A DNA stretch of 64,000 bases, from the NCBI RefSeq assembly GCF_002979655.1, contig NZ_PCPG01000010.1, positions 53,742 through 117,741 of the forward strand, written 5' to 3'. The notes beneath the pieces were generated by a model. That model ran no database searches. It was not told the DNA's origin and saw nothing but the letters and a program-made list of their open reading frames with translations. The stretch is from Microbacterium sp. MYb45 (GTDB lineage Bacteria > Actinomycetota > Actinomycetes > Actinomycetales > Microbacteriaceae). This document shows positions 18,008 to 26,089 of this stretch, piece by piece (position 1 is the first letter of the stretch; every line of letters starts with the position of its first letter). Made by a program: the position numbers and the translations under genes.

Positions 18008-19097
18008 CTCCCTCCCGGGTGATGGTGAGATACCCGGGCCCCCGATTCGACATCATCTCCAGGTGCGTCACGCCGCCCGTCTCCGTGTCGACGACGTTGA
18101 GCACGAGGCTTGAGGCCTGCTCCTGCATGGTCTGCGGGTCGGCGCAGGTGACCGGAGCCTCATCGGTCGATCCGTCGTAGATGAGGCACTGGTTCTGCGA
18201 CTCGGTCTGCGCGGCCGTCCAGATCGGCACGTCGCCGTCGTAGCCGACGACCCAGAGCGAGCCGGCGTCGAAGCCGTTCTCCGCCAACCGGGCCGCCGTC
18301 TCCGATTCGGCCTCGTTCGCGTAGGTGATGCCGCTCTCCGTCGGGTCGTAGTCGTAGACGCTCACCGCGACAGCGGGTTCGCCCGATGCGGTGAACAGCA
18401 TCTGCGCGCTGACCTCGCGCTGCAGGCCCTTGTGACCCTTGACCGAGATCGAGCCGTAGATCCCGGTTTCGGCGATCATCTCCGTACGGTCACAGGACGG
18501 AACCGTCGCCTCACCCGTGCCGAGGATCAGGCAGGTGCGCTCCTTCGTGTCCTTCGTCGCCGTCCAGATGACCACGTCCTCCTCGACGCTGAGCGCGCGG
18601 ATCGAACCGGGATCGTACACGCCGGCCGCGACGAGATCGTTCTGCCATCCCTCCTGGTCGGCGGTCAGCTCCACCGCCGCGGCTGCGGATCGGCCGAACG
18701 CGAGCCAGCCGACCCCCACCCCGATCGCGAGCACCGCGACGGCCACCAGAGCGACCGGCCGCCAGCGCGTGCGGAGCAGCGAGAACAGGGAGCGCCAGGA
18801 CGACGATGCGGGCGAGAGGGCGTCGACCGCGTCGTCTGCCGCGTCTTCCCCCGCGGACACTCGGCCCTCGTCGGCGGGCGCGGCTTCGGAGACGGCGACC
18901 GCGGTATCGGGCTCGGCGGCGGCGCTCCGCTCCACTTCGCCCGGGTGTGCGGCGGGGGCAGCCTCGGCGACCGGTGCGAGCCTGAGGTCCTCCAGCTCGC
19001 GGAGGCGTTCGGCTTCGGCCGATGTCAGCGAGGAATCGCGACCATACGCCCGCGCCTGCAGGGAACGCAGCTCCTCCGACTCCTCCGGCTCGAGCAT
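17982..19097 (-). CDS. Single-pass membrane protein with paired extracytoplasmic Cys motifs (paralog A)
   Basis: A 371-residue tandem paralog of the next gene. It opens with SEELRSLQARAYGR and LTSAEAERLRELED, has an acidic Ala/Glu-rich linker, one membrane helix near residues 112-135 and an extracytoplasmic part with two copies of W-T-A-x-x-...-CLI-...-C (WTATKDTKERTCLILG and WTAAQTESQNQCLIYD, each with a second Cys ~11-13 residues on). The paired Cys suggest two disulfide-bonded modules. It starts 4 bases after the small membrane protein gene, so it belongs to the tsaB-rimI-tsaD transcript. Function unknown. Confidence 0.7.
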   Translation of the reverse strand: MLEPEESEELRSLQARAYGRDSSLTSAEAERLRELEDLRLAPVAEAAPAAHPGEVERSAAAEPDTAVAVSEAAPADEGRVSAGEDAADDAVDALSPASSSWRSLFSLLRTRWRPVALVAVAVLAIGVGVGWLAFGRSAAAAVELTADQEGWQNDLVAAGVYDPGSIRALSVEEDVVIWTATKDTKERTCLILGTGEATVPSCDRTEMIAETGIYGSISVKGHKGLQREVSAQMLFTASGEPAVAVSVYDYDPTESGITYANEAESETAARLAENGFDAGSLWVVGYDGDVPIWTAAQTESQNQCLIYDGSTDEAPVTCADPQTMQEQASSLVLNVVDTETGGVTHLEMMSNRGPGYLTITREGDASGAVGD

Positions 19098-19101
19098 CCG
19101 G

Positions 19102-19590
19102 TCAGCCGAGCTTTTCGAACTGCATGCCTGCCCAGACCAACCAGCCCAGGCTGTACGCGGTCGCGCAGAGGCCCAGCACGAGCGCCCACAGCGCGATGGA
19201 ACGGCTCTCGAGCGGACGACGCAGCGACATGATCGCGGCGATCACCGCGACGACCGCGACGGGGATCCCCCAGCCGACGAAGAACGATGCTCCGAGGGCG
19301 ACGATCGCGGCGAGCAGGGCCCACGGCGCGAGGCGGGTGTCGTCGATCGGGATGGCCCCGGTCGTCGGCTCCCACTCCGCCTCGCCTGGGGCATCGATGT
19401 CGGGCCCGCTCACCACCACGGGCTCGATGCCGACGGGGCCGGTGGGCAGTTTCGTGTAGCCCTCGCGACGGGCGCCGGGAAGCCGCGGCGCCGCCCCGGG
19501 ATGCTGCTCGACCTCGTCACTGGCGCGTTCGACGCGCGCCGGCGGAGTCCGGGGGGTCTTCGCGTCGGACGAGCCGGAGACGTCGCTCAT
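19102..19590 (-). CDS. DUF4190-like small membrane protein
   Basis: A 162-residue protein with a ~85-residue polar N-terminus rich in Pro, Glu and Arg and two to three membrane helices in the C-terminal half ([16 protein letters not shown], then [13 protein letters not shown] and [19 protein letters not shown]). The arrangement resembles DUF4190-type proteins, which have no known activity. Its ATG at 19590 overlaps the tsaD stop by 4 nt, so it is translationally coupled to tsaD. The resemblance is weak and the function unknown. Confidence 0.65.
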   Translation of the reverse strand: MSDVSGSSDAKTPRTPPARVERASDEVEQHPGAAPRLPGARREGYTKLPTGPVGIEPVVVSGPDIDAPGEAEWEPTTGAIPIDDTRLAPWALLAAIVALGASFFVGWGIPVAVVAVIAAIMSLRRPLESRSIALWALVLGLCATAYSLGWLVWAGMQFEKLG

Positions 19591-20654
19591 GCGGGCACCG
19601 CCTCGGCGATCTGGATCTCGGTGACCGGAAGGGTGGAGTCCGCCCCGAACGCCAGAGTCGAGGGGCGCCGCCCCGAGGAGATCAGCTCGGCGGCCAGCGC
19701 GGCGATCATCGCGCCGTTGTCGGTGCACAGCGAGAGGGGCGGGATGCGCACCGTGACTCCCGCCTCATCGGCACGCCGGAGGGCGACCTCGCGCAGCCGA
19801 CGGTTCGCGATCACGCCGCCGCCCAGCAGCAGGCGCGGCACCCCGAGGTCGGCGCAGGCCGCGAGTGCCTTGGTCACCAGCACGTCGACGACCGCCTCGC
19901 GGAAGCTCGCGGCGACATCGGCCACGGGCACCTCGACCCCGTCGGCCTCGCAGCGCTCGACCCACCGGGCCACCGCGGTCTTCAGCCCCGAGAACGAGAA
20001 GTCGTACCGATGCTTCGCCAGATCCGATGCGCGGGAGAGACCGCGCGGGAACCGGATCGCGTCCGGGTCGCCGTCGGCCGCCGCCCGGTCGATCTCGGGA
20101 CCGCCGGGGTACGGCAGCGAAAGGAGCCGGGCGACCTTGTCGAAGGCTTCGCCAGCCGCGTCGTCCATCGTCTCGCCGAGCAGCTCGACGTCGGTGGTGA
20201 GGTCGCGGACGTGCAGCAGCGAGGTGTGACCACCGGAGACGAGCAGCGCGATGGTCGGGTACTCGAGCGGCGCGGAATCGGCCGTGAGGATGTCGGCGGC
20301 GATGTGGCCGACGAGGTGGTTGACGGCGTACAGCGGCTTGTCGATCGAGACGGCCAGGCCCTTGGCGGCGCCCACTCCGACCATGAGCGCGCCCGCGAGG
20401 CCGGGGCCGCTCGTGACGGCGACCGCATCGAGGTCGTCGAGACGCACCCCTGCTTCGGCGAGTGCCGCATCGATGGCGGGCTGAAGCGCCTCGAGGTGCG
20501 CCCGCGCGGCGACCTCGGGCACGACGCCGCCGTATCGGGCGTGCTCGTCCATGCTCGACGCGATGGTGTTGGAGAGCAGGGTGCGCCCGCGGACGATGCC
20601 GATCCCGGTCTCGTCGCAGCTCGTCTCGATGCCGAGGACCAGAGGTCCGCTCAT
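19587..20654 (-). CDS. tsaD: tRNA N6-adenosine threonylcarbamoyltransferase
   Basis: A 355-residue Kae1/TsaD enzyme that transfers the threonylcarbamoyl group to A37 of ANN-decoding tRNAs, acting with TsaB and TsaE. Hallmarks: [15 protein letters not shown] at the start, the [13 protein letters not shown] metal-site segment, [25 protein letters not shown] near 150 and a C-terminal [15 protein letters not shown] with [14 protein letters not shown] fold, cytoplasmic. It overlaps rimI by 4 nt and the next membrane gene by 4 nt. Length is normal for actinobacteria. Confidence 0.96.
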   Translation of the reverse strand: MSGPLVLGIETSCDETGIGIVRGRTLLSNTIASSMDEHARYGGVVPEVAARAHLEALQPAIDAALAEAGVRLDDLDAVAVTSGPGLAGALMVGVGAAKGLAVSIDKPLYAVNHLVGHIAADILTADSAPLEYPTIALLVSGGHTSLLHVRDLTTDVELLGETMDDAAGEAFDKVARLLSLPYPGGPEIDRAAADGDPDAIRFPRGLSRASDLAKHRYDFSFSGLKTAVARWVERCEADGVEVPVADVAASFREAVVDVLVTKALAACADLGVPRLLLGGGVIANRRLREVALRRADEAGVTVRIPPLSLCTDNGAMIAALAAELISSGRRPSTLAFGADSTLPVTEIQIAEAVPA

Positions 20655-21139
20655 GCCTTCGCCTCCTCGGTCGTGTCGTGCGATGCCGGGTGGCGGCGCA
20701 GTTCCAGACGCATCACGATCGCGTCCACGTCGTCCGGCTGATAGTAGCGGGGGCGACGGCCGATCTCCTCGAACCCCTCCGCGAGGTACAGGCCTTCCGC
20801 CGCGGGGTTGTCGGCCCTGACCTCGAGGAACACCTCACGGGCACCGCGCTCGGCCGCGGCGGCCAGGAGAGCACGCAGGAGCGCGCGGCCCCGACCCTGC
20901 CCGCGGTGCTCGGCGAGGAGCGCGATGGTCTGGATGTCGGCGTCGGCACTGCCACGCAGCGCGCGCACGCCGCCGTAGCCGATGACCGCGCCGTCGTGGT
21001 CGTCGACGAGGTAGCGGCCGTGGATGCTCGCGAGCTCGGCGGCCATCGTCTCGCGGCTCCACGCGTCGGTCGGGAAGGACCGCTCCTCGATCGCCATGAT
21101 CGCGTCGAGGTCGTCCGCGGTGGCGTCGCGGAGGGTCAT
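20651..21139 (-). CDS. rimI: Ribosomal protein S18-alanine N-acetyltransferase (RimI family)
   Basis: A 162-residue GNAT acetyltransferase. The acetyl-CoA binding motif [11 protein letters not shown] lies near residue 78, preceded by [14 protein letters not shown], with [30 protein letters not shown] following, typical of RimI. Between tsaB and tsaD, this is the standard position for rimI in bacteria. It acetylates the N-terminus of S18 and possibly other proteins. It overlaps both neighbours by 4 nt. Confidence 0.9.
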   Translation of the reverse strand: MTLRDATADDLDAIMAIEERSFPTDAWSRETMAAELASIHGRYLVDDHDGAVIGYGGVRALRGSADADIQTIALLAEHRGQGRGRALLRALLAAAAERGAREVFLEVRADNPAAEGLYLAEGFEEIGRRPRYYQPDDVDAIVMRLELRRHPASHDTTEEAKA

Positions 21140-21753
21140 GAGCCGACCTTCTTCGGTGCACCGGGCACCGTCACGTCGGGGTGGCGCATGTAGAGCGGCT
21201 CGTCACCCGTGAGCGTGCGACCGGCTGCCAGGGCGCGTGCTCCGACGCGCGCCAGGTCCGCCGCCGACAGGGTGGCGACATCGATGCGGCGGATGCCGTC
21301 GAGGTGCGCGTCGGCGTCGGCCGCACGCACGAGGACGGTGTCGGCGACGATGTGCGGGATCCCGTCGGCATCGAGCCCGTCGAAGACGGTGATCGCGACC
21401 TCGCGTCGGCGGGCATCGGTGACGATCGCGAACGGCTGCGACTCGGTCTCGAGCGCGGTGAGAGCGGCGGCGAGATGGCTGGGGACCGGGACGACCGGGA
21501 TGCCGCGCCCGAGGGCGAAGGTGCGGGCCGCGGCGATGCCGATGCGGAGCCCGGTGAAGGGTCCGGGGCCCATGCCGGCGATGACATGCGTCACCTCGCC
21601 GTCACCCGCATCGCTGAGCGCCGCGACGAGCAGGTCGCCGATCACCTCGGCGTGGCCCAGCGGGTCGGTGGCGGCGGCTTCGGCGCGTCGCGCCCCGTCG
21701 GCATCGATGAGGGCGACAGCGGTGCCCAGGGAGGTGTCGACGGCAAGGATCAC
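21136..21753 (-). CDS. tsaB: tRNA threonylcarbamoyladenosine biosynthesis protein TsaB
   Basis: A 205-residue ASKHA-fold partner of TsaD, needed for t6A synthesis but without catalytic activity of its own. Conserved LAVDTSLGTAVAL opening and the GMGPGPFTGLRIGIAAARTFALG segment near residue 65 identify it. The GTG at 21753 lies six bases after TACCCT and lacks a ribosome site, so this is the start of a leaderless transcript covering tsaB-rimI-tsaD and three membrane protein genes. The expected upstream neighbour tsaE is instead 31 kb away at 52781, beyond the flagellar locus. Confidence 0.94.
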   Translation of the reverse strand: MILAVDTSLGTAVALIDADGARRAEAAATDPLGHAEVIGDLLVAALSDAGDGEVTHVIAGMGPGPFTGLRIGIAAARTFALGRGIPVVPVPSHLAAALTALETESQPFAIVTDARRREVAITVFDGLDADGIPHIVADTVLVRAADADAHLDGIRRIDVATLSAADLARVGARALAAGRTLTGDEPLYMRHPDVTVPGAPKKVGS

Positions 21754-21759
21754 GTCTCC

Positions 21760-21765
21760 AGGGTA
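21760..21765 (-). promoter_or_regulatory. -10 element of leaderless tsaB
   Basis: TACCCT six bases before the GTG of tsaB on the minus strand. It gives tsaB its own promoter, as expected if the operon was cut off from tsaE. Confidence 0.55.
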
Positions 21766-21813
21766 GCCGTGGTCGCGCTGTGAGAGCGGCCCGGAGTGCC
21801 CGCGGCTCGCGCC

Positions 21814-22185
21814 TCAGCCCAGCGGAGCGCGGAGCGGGTAGTCCTGATCCTCGAGGATCACCTGCGACGCGGCTCCCGTGGTGCGATTGACGATCACCGG
21901 CGCCATCAGGTTCACGCTCACGCCTTCCGTGGAGGGGTGGGCGACCACGAGGACCAGTGCGTCGTCGGCCGAGGCGAGCGCGAGGCTCTCGGCCTGGTCG
22001 TCGGTGAGGATCGGCGCATACTCGCCGAGCACGGTGCTCGGGTCGACGAGGTACAGGCGCAGATCCGCGTCGTCCACGGCTCGCATCGAGAACAGACCGT
22101 CCGCACCGTCGACCGGTGCGAGAGCGAAGTCGACGTGCGGCGCGAGTCCCGGAGGGGGCGTCAGGAAGCTGAGTGCCGCGGTCAT
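21814..22185 (-). CDS. fliW: Flagellar assembly factor FliW (CsrA antagonist)
   Basis: A 123-residue FliW. The conserved core is present as VLGEYAPIL, ALVLVVAHPSTEGVSVNLMAPVIVNRTTGAASQVIL and the C-terminal YPLRAPL. In Bacillus, FliW binds either flagellin or CsrA: when flagellin is exported, FliW releases it, binds CsrA and relieves repression of flagellin translation. It overlaps flgL by 4 nt and is the last gene of flgN-flgK-flgL-fliW. Its partner csrA is at the far end of the locus and the flagellin leader has CsrA-type sites, which supports this role here. Confidence 0.9.
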   Translation of the reverse strand: MTAALSFLTPPPGLAPHVDFALAPVDGADGLFSMRAVDDADLRLYLVDPSTVLGEYAPILTDDQAESLALASADDALVLVVAHPSTEGVSVNLMAPVIVNRTTGAASQVILEDQDYPLRAPLG

Positions 22186-23063
22186 CGCAGGAAGTCCATC
22201 AGCGAGGGCTGGAGAACGCGCGCGTTCACCGCGAGCGCGGAGCGGTACACGAGCTCCTGCGCCTGCAACCGCACGAGCACCTCGATCGAATCGACGTCCT
22301 CGACCGCCGTGCGGCGGGACTCGAGGGACACGGAATTCTGCACTGCCGCCTCCTTGGCGCGTTCGATCTGAGACTGGCGGGTTCCGACGGAACCCTGCAC
22401 CCCGAGCATGGCGGTGCGTCGATCGTCGATCTCTGCGAGACGGGGGCCGACGTTCGTACCGGAACGGAGGTCGGCGACGATCTTGTCGACGAGAGCGAAC
22501 ACCGAGTCGTCGCCGGTGCCGAAGACCGCGGCACCGTCGGTGTCGACGCGGACGGATGCCGCATCCGAGACGCGACGGCTGACCTCGGAGCCCGCCACGC
22601 CGCTGTACGAGTAGTCCGCGGCGAAGGCCGCCGTGTCCGAGGTGCCGGCGAACACCGAGCGACCGAGGAGTCGGGTGTTGGCCTGGGACAGGAGCTCCTT
22701 GCGGATGCCCTCGAGCTCGACGGCCAGGGCCTCCTTGGCGGTGGCATCCAGCGCACCGTCGTTCGCCCCCTGGGCGGTGAGGTCGCGGACCCGGCCCAGC
22801 AGCGAGGTGCTCGCGGTGATCGCGACATCCGCCGCCGTGACCCACGCGAGCCCGTCGTCGATGTTGCGTGCGTACTGGTCGTTGCGGCGCTGCTCCGCAT
22901 GCAGGGCGAGGGCCGCGGCCGCGGCCGCCGGGTCTTCGGACGGAGTGGCGAAAGCCCGCTGCGACGTCGCCTGCTCCTGCAGACGCGCCAGCTCGGTGAG
23001 GTTGGACTGCAGCTGGCGCATCGCCGTCTGCGTCATGGATGACGATGTCACTCGAGAGATCAC
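22182..23063 (-). CDS. flgL: Flagellar hook-filament junction protein FlgL (HAP3)
   Basis: A 293-residue FlgL. The flagellin-like N-terminus (ISRVTSSSMTQTAMRQLQSNLTELARLQEQ) and the C-terminal helical segment (LQAQELVYRSALAVNARVLQPSLMDFL) are characteristic of this export substrate, which joins the hook cap FlgK to the filament outside the cell. Residue Cys is absent, as usual. The start is GTG with AAAGGAG upstream; it begins 12 bases after flgK. Sigma-28 promoter before flgN should drive it. Confidence 0.92.
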   Translation of the reverse strand: MISRVTSSSMTQTAMRQLQSNLTELARLQEQATSQRAFATPSEDPAAAAAALALHAEQRRNDQYARNIDDGLAWVTAADVAITASTSLLGRVRDLTAQGANDGALDATAKEALAVELEGIRKELLSQANTRLLGRSVFAGTSDTAAFAADYSYSGVAGSEVSRRVSDAASVRVDTDGAAVFGTGDDSVFALVDKIVADLRSGTNVGPRLAEIDDRRTAMLGVQGSVGTRQSQIERAKEAAVQNSVSLESRRTAVEDVDSIEVLVRLQAQELVYRSALAVNARVLQPSLMDFLR

Positions 23064-23075
23064 GATGCTCCTTTA

Positions 23076-24485
23076 TCAGCGTCCGACGAGGCCGGTGCGG
23101 TTGATGAGGACGTCGAGCGCCTCGTCCACCGCCGTCATCACGCGGGCTGCGGCCTGGTAGGCGGTCTGGTAGGTGAGCAGGCTGATCGTCTCCTCGTCGC
23201 CGTCGACGGCGGCCACGGACTGCTGCGCCCCGACCGCGGCGACAGCCGCCGAATCGGAGACCTTCGCGCGCTGCACGTCGGCTGCCGTCGCGACGCCGAA
23301 GCGCGTGACGTGGTCGGACCAGAGCGCGTCGGGCGAGGTGGCGCCGCGGCCGATCTGCGAGATCAGGTCGGCGTTGGTCGCGTCCAGCGCACCGGCACCC
23401 GGTGCGGCGAGCGCCAGCTCGGATGGAGTCGTCACGGCGACCCGCAGTCCGAGCGCGGCCGACCCGGTGGTCGGAAGGGTGAAGAAGTCTCCACCCGGCT
23501 GCCCGGACGAGGTGACGCCCGCACGGTGCTGCGCGTTCAGTGCCCCGGCGAGGGCCGTCGCCACCGCGTCGTAGGTCGAGGCGAGCTGCGCGAGCATGCC
23601 GCCGTCGGCTGCCGGTGCGAGCACGGCGAGCGAGCCACCGAGCTCACCGCCGTCGATCGAGGCCGGGAGATCGGGGGCGGATGCCCACGAGACGGTGAAG
23701 CGCTGCCCCGCGTCGATCGTGGCCGGGCCGTTGAGGACGAGGTGGCGCGCATCGGAACCCGAGACCAGCGCGTTTCCGCCGACGCGGAGGGTCATCGACC
23801 CGTCGCTCTCGATCGTGGCCGCCGCCCCCGACATGCGGGCGACGTTCTGTGCGAGCACGCTCCGCTGGTCCATGAGCTCGTTCGCCGAGCGCCCGGAGGC
23901 GAGAGCGTCGCGGATCTCGCCGTTGAGCACCGCGATCTGGTCGGCAGCCGCGTTCACCTGGGTCACGGTGCGTTCGGCCGTCGCCCGTGCGTCGCTCCAC
24001 TGGGTGGCCACGGTGCGGTAGCCGCCGGCGATGTGGGAGGCGAGCTCCTTGGCGGATTCGAGGATGGTGGATGCCGCTGCACCGGAGTCCGGTGTGTTGG
24101 CAAGATCTTGCCACCCGGACCAGAACTTCGACAGCCGAGCCGCCAGTCCGTTCTCGGTGGGCTCGGCGAGCGAGGCCTCGATCGTGGTCGCGGCGACCGC
24201 GCGCGTGGACCAGAAGCCCGATGCGGCGAGCGAATCGCGGACGCGGGCGTCGAGCAGGGCATCGCCGAGACGGGCGACGCCGTCGATCGAGACGCCGTGT
24301 CCCGGCAGAGCGCCGACGCTGAATCGGCTGGTCTGGGCGATCGCGGCGATGGCCGAGGTCTGGACCCGCTGGCGCGTGTACCCCTCGGTCTTCTGGTTGG
24401 CGATGTTCTGCCCGACCACGTCCATGCCGCGTCGGGCGGCCGCGAGTCCGCTGGCCGCGGTGTTCAATCCGCTGAAGGTCGACAT
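23076..24485 (-). CDS. flgK: Flagellar hook-associated protein FlgK (HAP1)
   Basis: A 469-residue FlgK, the first junction protein at the hook tip. The N-terminus STFSGLNTAASGLAAARRGMDVVGQNIANQKTEGYTRQ is the flagellar rod/hook-type export region, and the C-terminus EETISLLTYQTAYQAAARVMTAVDEALDVLIN is the matching D0 helix. ATG at 24485 preceded by GGAAGGGG. It lies 13 bases after the FlgN-like chaperone gene, its expected partner. Length is within the family range. Confidence 0.93.
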   Translation of the reverse strand: MSTFSGLNTAASGLAAARRGMDVVGQNIANQKTEGYTRQRVQTSAIAAIAQTSRFSVGALPGHGVSIDGVARLGDALLDARVRDSLAASGFWSTRAVAATTIEASLAEPTENGLAARLSKFWSGWQDLANTPDSGAAASTILESAKELASHIAGGYRTVATQWSDARATAERTVTQVNAAADQIAVLNGEIRDALASGRSANELMDQRSVLAQNVARMSGAAATIESDGSMTLRVGGNALVSGSDARHLVLNGPATIDAGQRFTVSWASAPDLPASIDGGELGGSLAVLAPAADGGMLAQLASTYDAVATALAGALNAQHRAGVTSSGQPGGDFFTLPTTGSAALGLRVAVTTPSELALAAPGAGALDATNADLISQIGRGATSPDALWSDHVTRFGVATAADVQRAKVSDSAAVAAVGAQQSVAAVDGDEETISLLTYQTAYQAAARVMTAVDEALDVLINRTGLVGR

Positions 24486-24498
24486 GATCCCCTTCCGG

Positions 24499-24981
24499 TC
24501 ACATCTCGGTATCGATGATGCGCGCTGCGTCGTCGCGCGCGCGGTCACCGTTCGTCGTGTATTCGCCCGTCTCGTGCCCCAGCGCGGCGAGCGTTTCCTG
24601 AGTGGCACGGAGCACGCCGCTGAGCTGCTCCGTGTTCGCGTCGCGCAGCTGCTCGACTTCGGCGGCGAGTTTCGTCAGCGCGCGCATGTGGTCGGCGAAG
24701 ACCTCTTGCCACGCGCCCTCCGGCGCGTGTGCGACCAGTTCTCGGATCGTCGCACCCTCCGGAGCCCCCCACTCCTCGGCGACCGCGGCGACCTCGACCG
24801 TGCGCGCGAGTCCCGCGCCGCGCAGGCGATCGAGGACCTGATCGATCTCACGCGCGGCGAACTGGATCCACTGGGATCGTCCGGCCGCGAGCAGCAGCTG
24901 CTGTTCGTCTAGTTTGAAGAGCAGCATCTCGAGCAGTTCACGCTCGCGCCACAGCTGTATCGATAGTTCGTTGGCTCCCAT
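24499..24981 (-). CDS. flgN: FlgN-like flagellar export chaperone
   Basis: A 160-residue mostly helical protein, first in the flgN-flgK-flgL-fliW operon. The N-terminal segment (WRERELLEMLLFKLDEQQLLLAAGRSQWI) fits FlgN-family chaperones that hold FlgK and FlgL in the cytoplasm before export. Position directly upstream of flgK is the usual one. The ATG at 24981 was chosen over a further upstream in-frame codon because it follows GAAAAGGGGATC closely and lies downstream of the sigma-28 promoter at 25033-25059. Sequence identity to characterised FlgN is low, so the call leans on context. Confidence 0.8.
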   Translation of the reverse strand: MGANELSIQLWRERELLEMLLFKLDEQQLLLAAGRSQWIQFAAREIDQVLDRLRGAGLARTVEVAAVAEEWGAPEGATIRELVAHAPEGAWQEVFADHMRALTKLAAEVEQLRDANTEQLSGVLRATQETLAALGHETGEYTTNGDRARDDAARIIDTEM

Positions 24982-25032
24982 GATCCCCTTTTCCCCAGTG
25001 ATCGCCACGCCTGTTAACGCGGCCAAAGGTCA

Positions 25033-25059
25033 CTATCGGCTGCCGCGCCCCTAAGGTTA
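25033..25059 (-). promoter_or_regulatory. Sigma-28 promoter of flgN-flgK-flgL-fliW
   Basis: On the minus strand TAAC (25059-25056), a 15-base spacer and GCCGATAG (25040-25033). This is the same layout found before fliC, flgB, flbD and fliM and fits the FliA consensus TAAA-N15-GCCGATAA. Confidence 0.8.
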
Positions 25060-25078
25060 CTATGTGGAACGGCGATGG
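25052..25078 (+). promoter_or_regulatory. Possible degenerate sigma-28 promoter of fliA
   Basis: TAAG, 15 bases, then GGCGATGG, about 100 bases before fliA. It overlaps the divergent flgN promoter, sharing the -35 region. It matches the consensus only partly; it may be a weak autoregulatory promoter or chance. Confidence 0.35.
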
Positions 25079-25177
25079 GTAGTTCTCCCCATGTACAGAT
25101 CACAAGAAGTGTGATATGTGCATCTACTCGTCTCCTTGGAGCTTCCGGAGTGAATCCAGAGAGGTGGATCATCCCCC

Positions 25178-25978
25178 ATGTCGTCGCGCGCTGAGCGCAA
25201 TCTCCTCATCGAGAGCAACCTCCCCCTGGTCGGCTACCTCGCCTCTGAAACGCACGCCCGAGCAACCCATATCCCCCGTGACGAGCTCGCGTCCGTCGGC
25301 GCGCTCGCGCTCGTGACCGCCGCCGACGCGTTCGACCCTGCTCTGGGCGTCCCCTTCGGCGCCTACGCGCGCCGCCGCATCCTCGGCGCGTTCGCGGATG
25401 AGATGCGTTCCATGGACTGGGCCTCCCGCGGCATCCGCAAGCGCATCAAAGAGACGGTCGCCGTGCGCGAGACCCTCACCGCAGGACTCGGCAGAACGGC
25501 GACGGCGGCCGAGGTCGCCACCACTATGGGCGTCGCGAAGGATGTCGTCCTCGAAGCCCTCGGCGATGCCGCCCGCACCGTCACCACTCTGGAAGACCCC
25601 GCCGCCCGCGACGTGGCAGCCGACATCCCGCTTCCCGAGGAGTCGGCGCTCGTCGGAGAGCGCCGCGAGGTGCTCGAACAGGCGGTCGCCGCGCTGCCGG
25701 AGCGCATGCGCCGGATCGTGCAGAGCGTCTACTTCGAAGAACGCCCCGTCAAGGAGATCGCCGAAGAGCTCGGCGTGACCCATTCCGCCGTGTCGCAGCA
25801 GAGGTCGGAGGCCATCCGCCTGCTGCGCGACGCCCTGGACCGGTACTTCGCCGAAGGCGCCGCCCCCGCCACGACGACCCGGGTGTCGGCCGGAGCGCGG
25901 GACGCCTACTTCACACGGATCGCCGACGCGGCCAGCGCGCGGATCGCCGGCGTCTTCCGCGAATCGGCCCCCGCCTAG
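25178..25978 (+). CDS. fliA: Flagellar RNA polymerase sigma factor FliA/WhiG type (sigma-28)
   Basis: A 266-residue group 3 sigma factor that directs polymerase to flagellar promoters. Region 2 is visible as NLPLVGYLASETHARATHIPRDELASVGALALVTAADAFDP and FGAYARRRILGAFADEMRSMDW (DNA melting and -10 contacts); region 3 follows (RIKETVAVRETLTAGLGRTATAAEVA), and region 4 has the helix-turn-helix PVKEIAEELGVTHSAVSQQRSEAIRLL (-35 contacts). The C-terminal ~45 residues extend beyond the usual end. No anti-sigma FlgM gene is nearby. It is divergent from flgN and is probably the regulator of all the TAAC-N15-GCCGATAG promoters here. Confidence 0.93.
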   Translation: MSSRAERNLLIESNLPLVGYLASETHARATHIPRDELASVGALALVTAADAFDPALGVPFGAYARRRILGAFADEMRSMDWASRGIRKRIKETVAVRETLTAGLGRTATAAEVATTMGVAKDVVLEALGDAARTVTTLEDPAARDVAADIPLPEESALVGERREVLEQAVAALPERMRRIVQSVYFEERPVKEIAEELGVTHSAVSQQRSEAIRLLRDALDRYFAEGAAPATTTRVSAGARDAYFTRIADAASARIAGVFRESAPA

Positions 25979-26002
25979 CCTGCTTTCCCCGACGCGCCCG
26001 GC

Positions 26003-26029
26003 TAACGCCCGCGCCGCCTCCGCCGATAG
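26003..26029 (+). promoter_or_regulatory. Sigma-28 promoter of fliC
   Basis: TAAC (26003-26006), a 15-base spacer, GCCGATAG (26022-26029). The expected transcription start near 26036 places the CsrA-type hairpin at the very 5' end of the mRNA. Confidence 0.85.
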
Positions 26030-26033
26030 GTGT

Positions 26034-26082
26034 GTGCGGGAGACCACGGATGGTCTCTCGCACAATGAAATTCACGGAGGAG
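26034..26082 (+). promoter_or_regulatory. fliC leader with two CsrA-type sites
   Basis: Bases 26034-26045 pair with 26052-26063 (12 bp, one G-U) and expose ACGGAT in a six-base loop, the classical ANGGA hairpin bound by CsrA. A second ACGGAG at 26074-26079 overlaps the Shine-Dalgarno GGAGGAG (26076-26082), seven bases before the fliC ATG. One upstream site and one site covering the ribosome site is the arrangement described for Bacillus hag mRNA. Confidence 0.72.
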
Positions 26083-26089
26083 AACCCTT

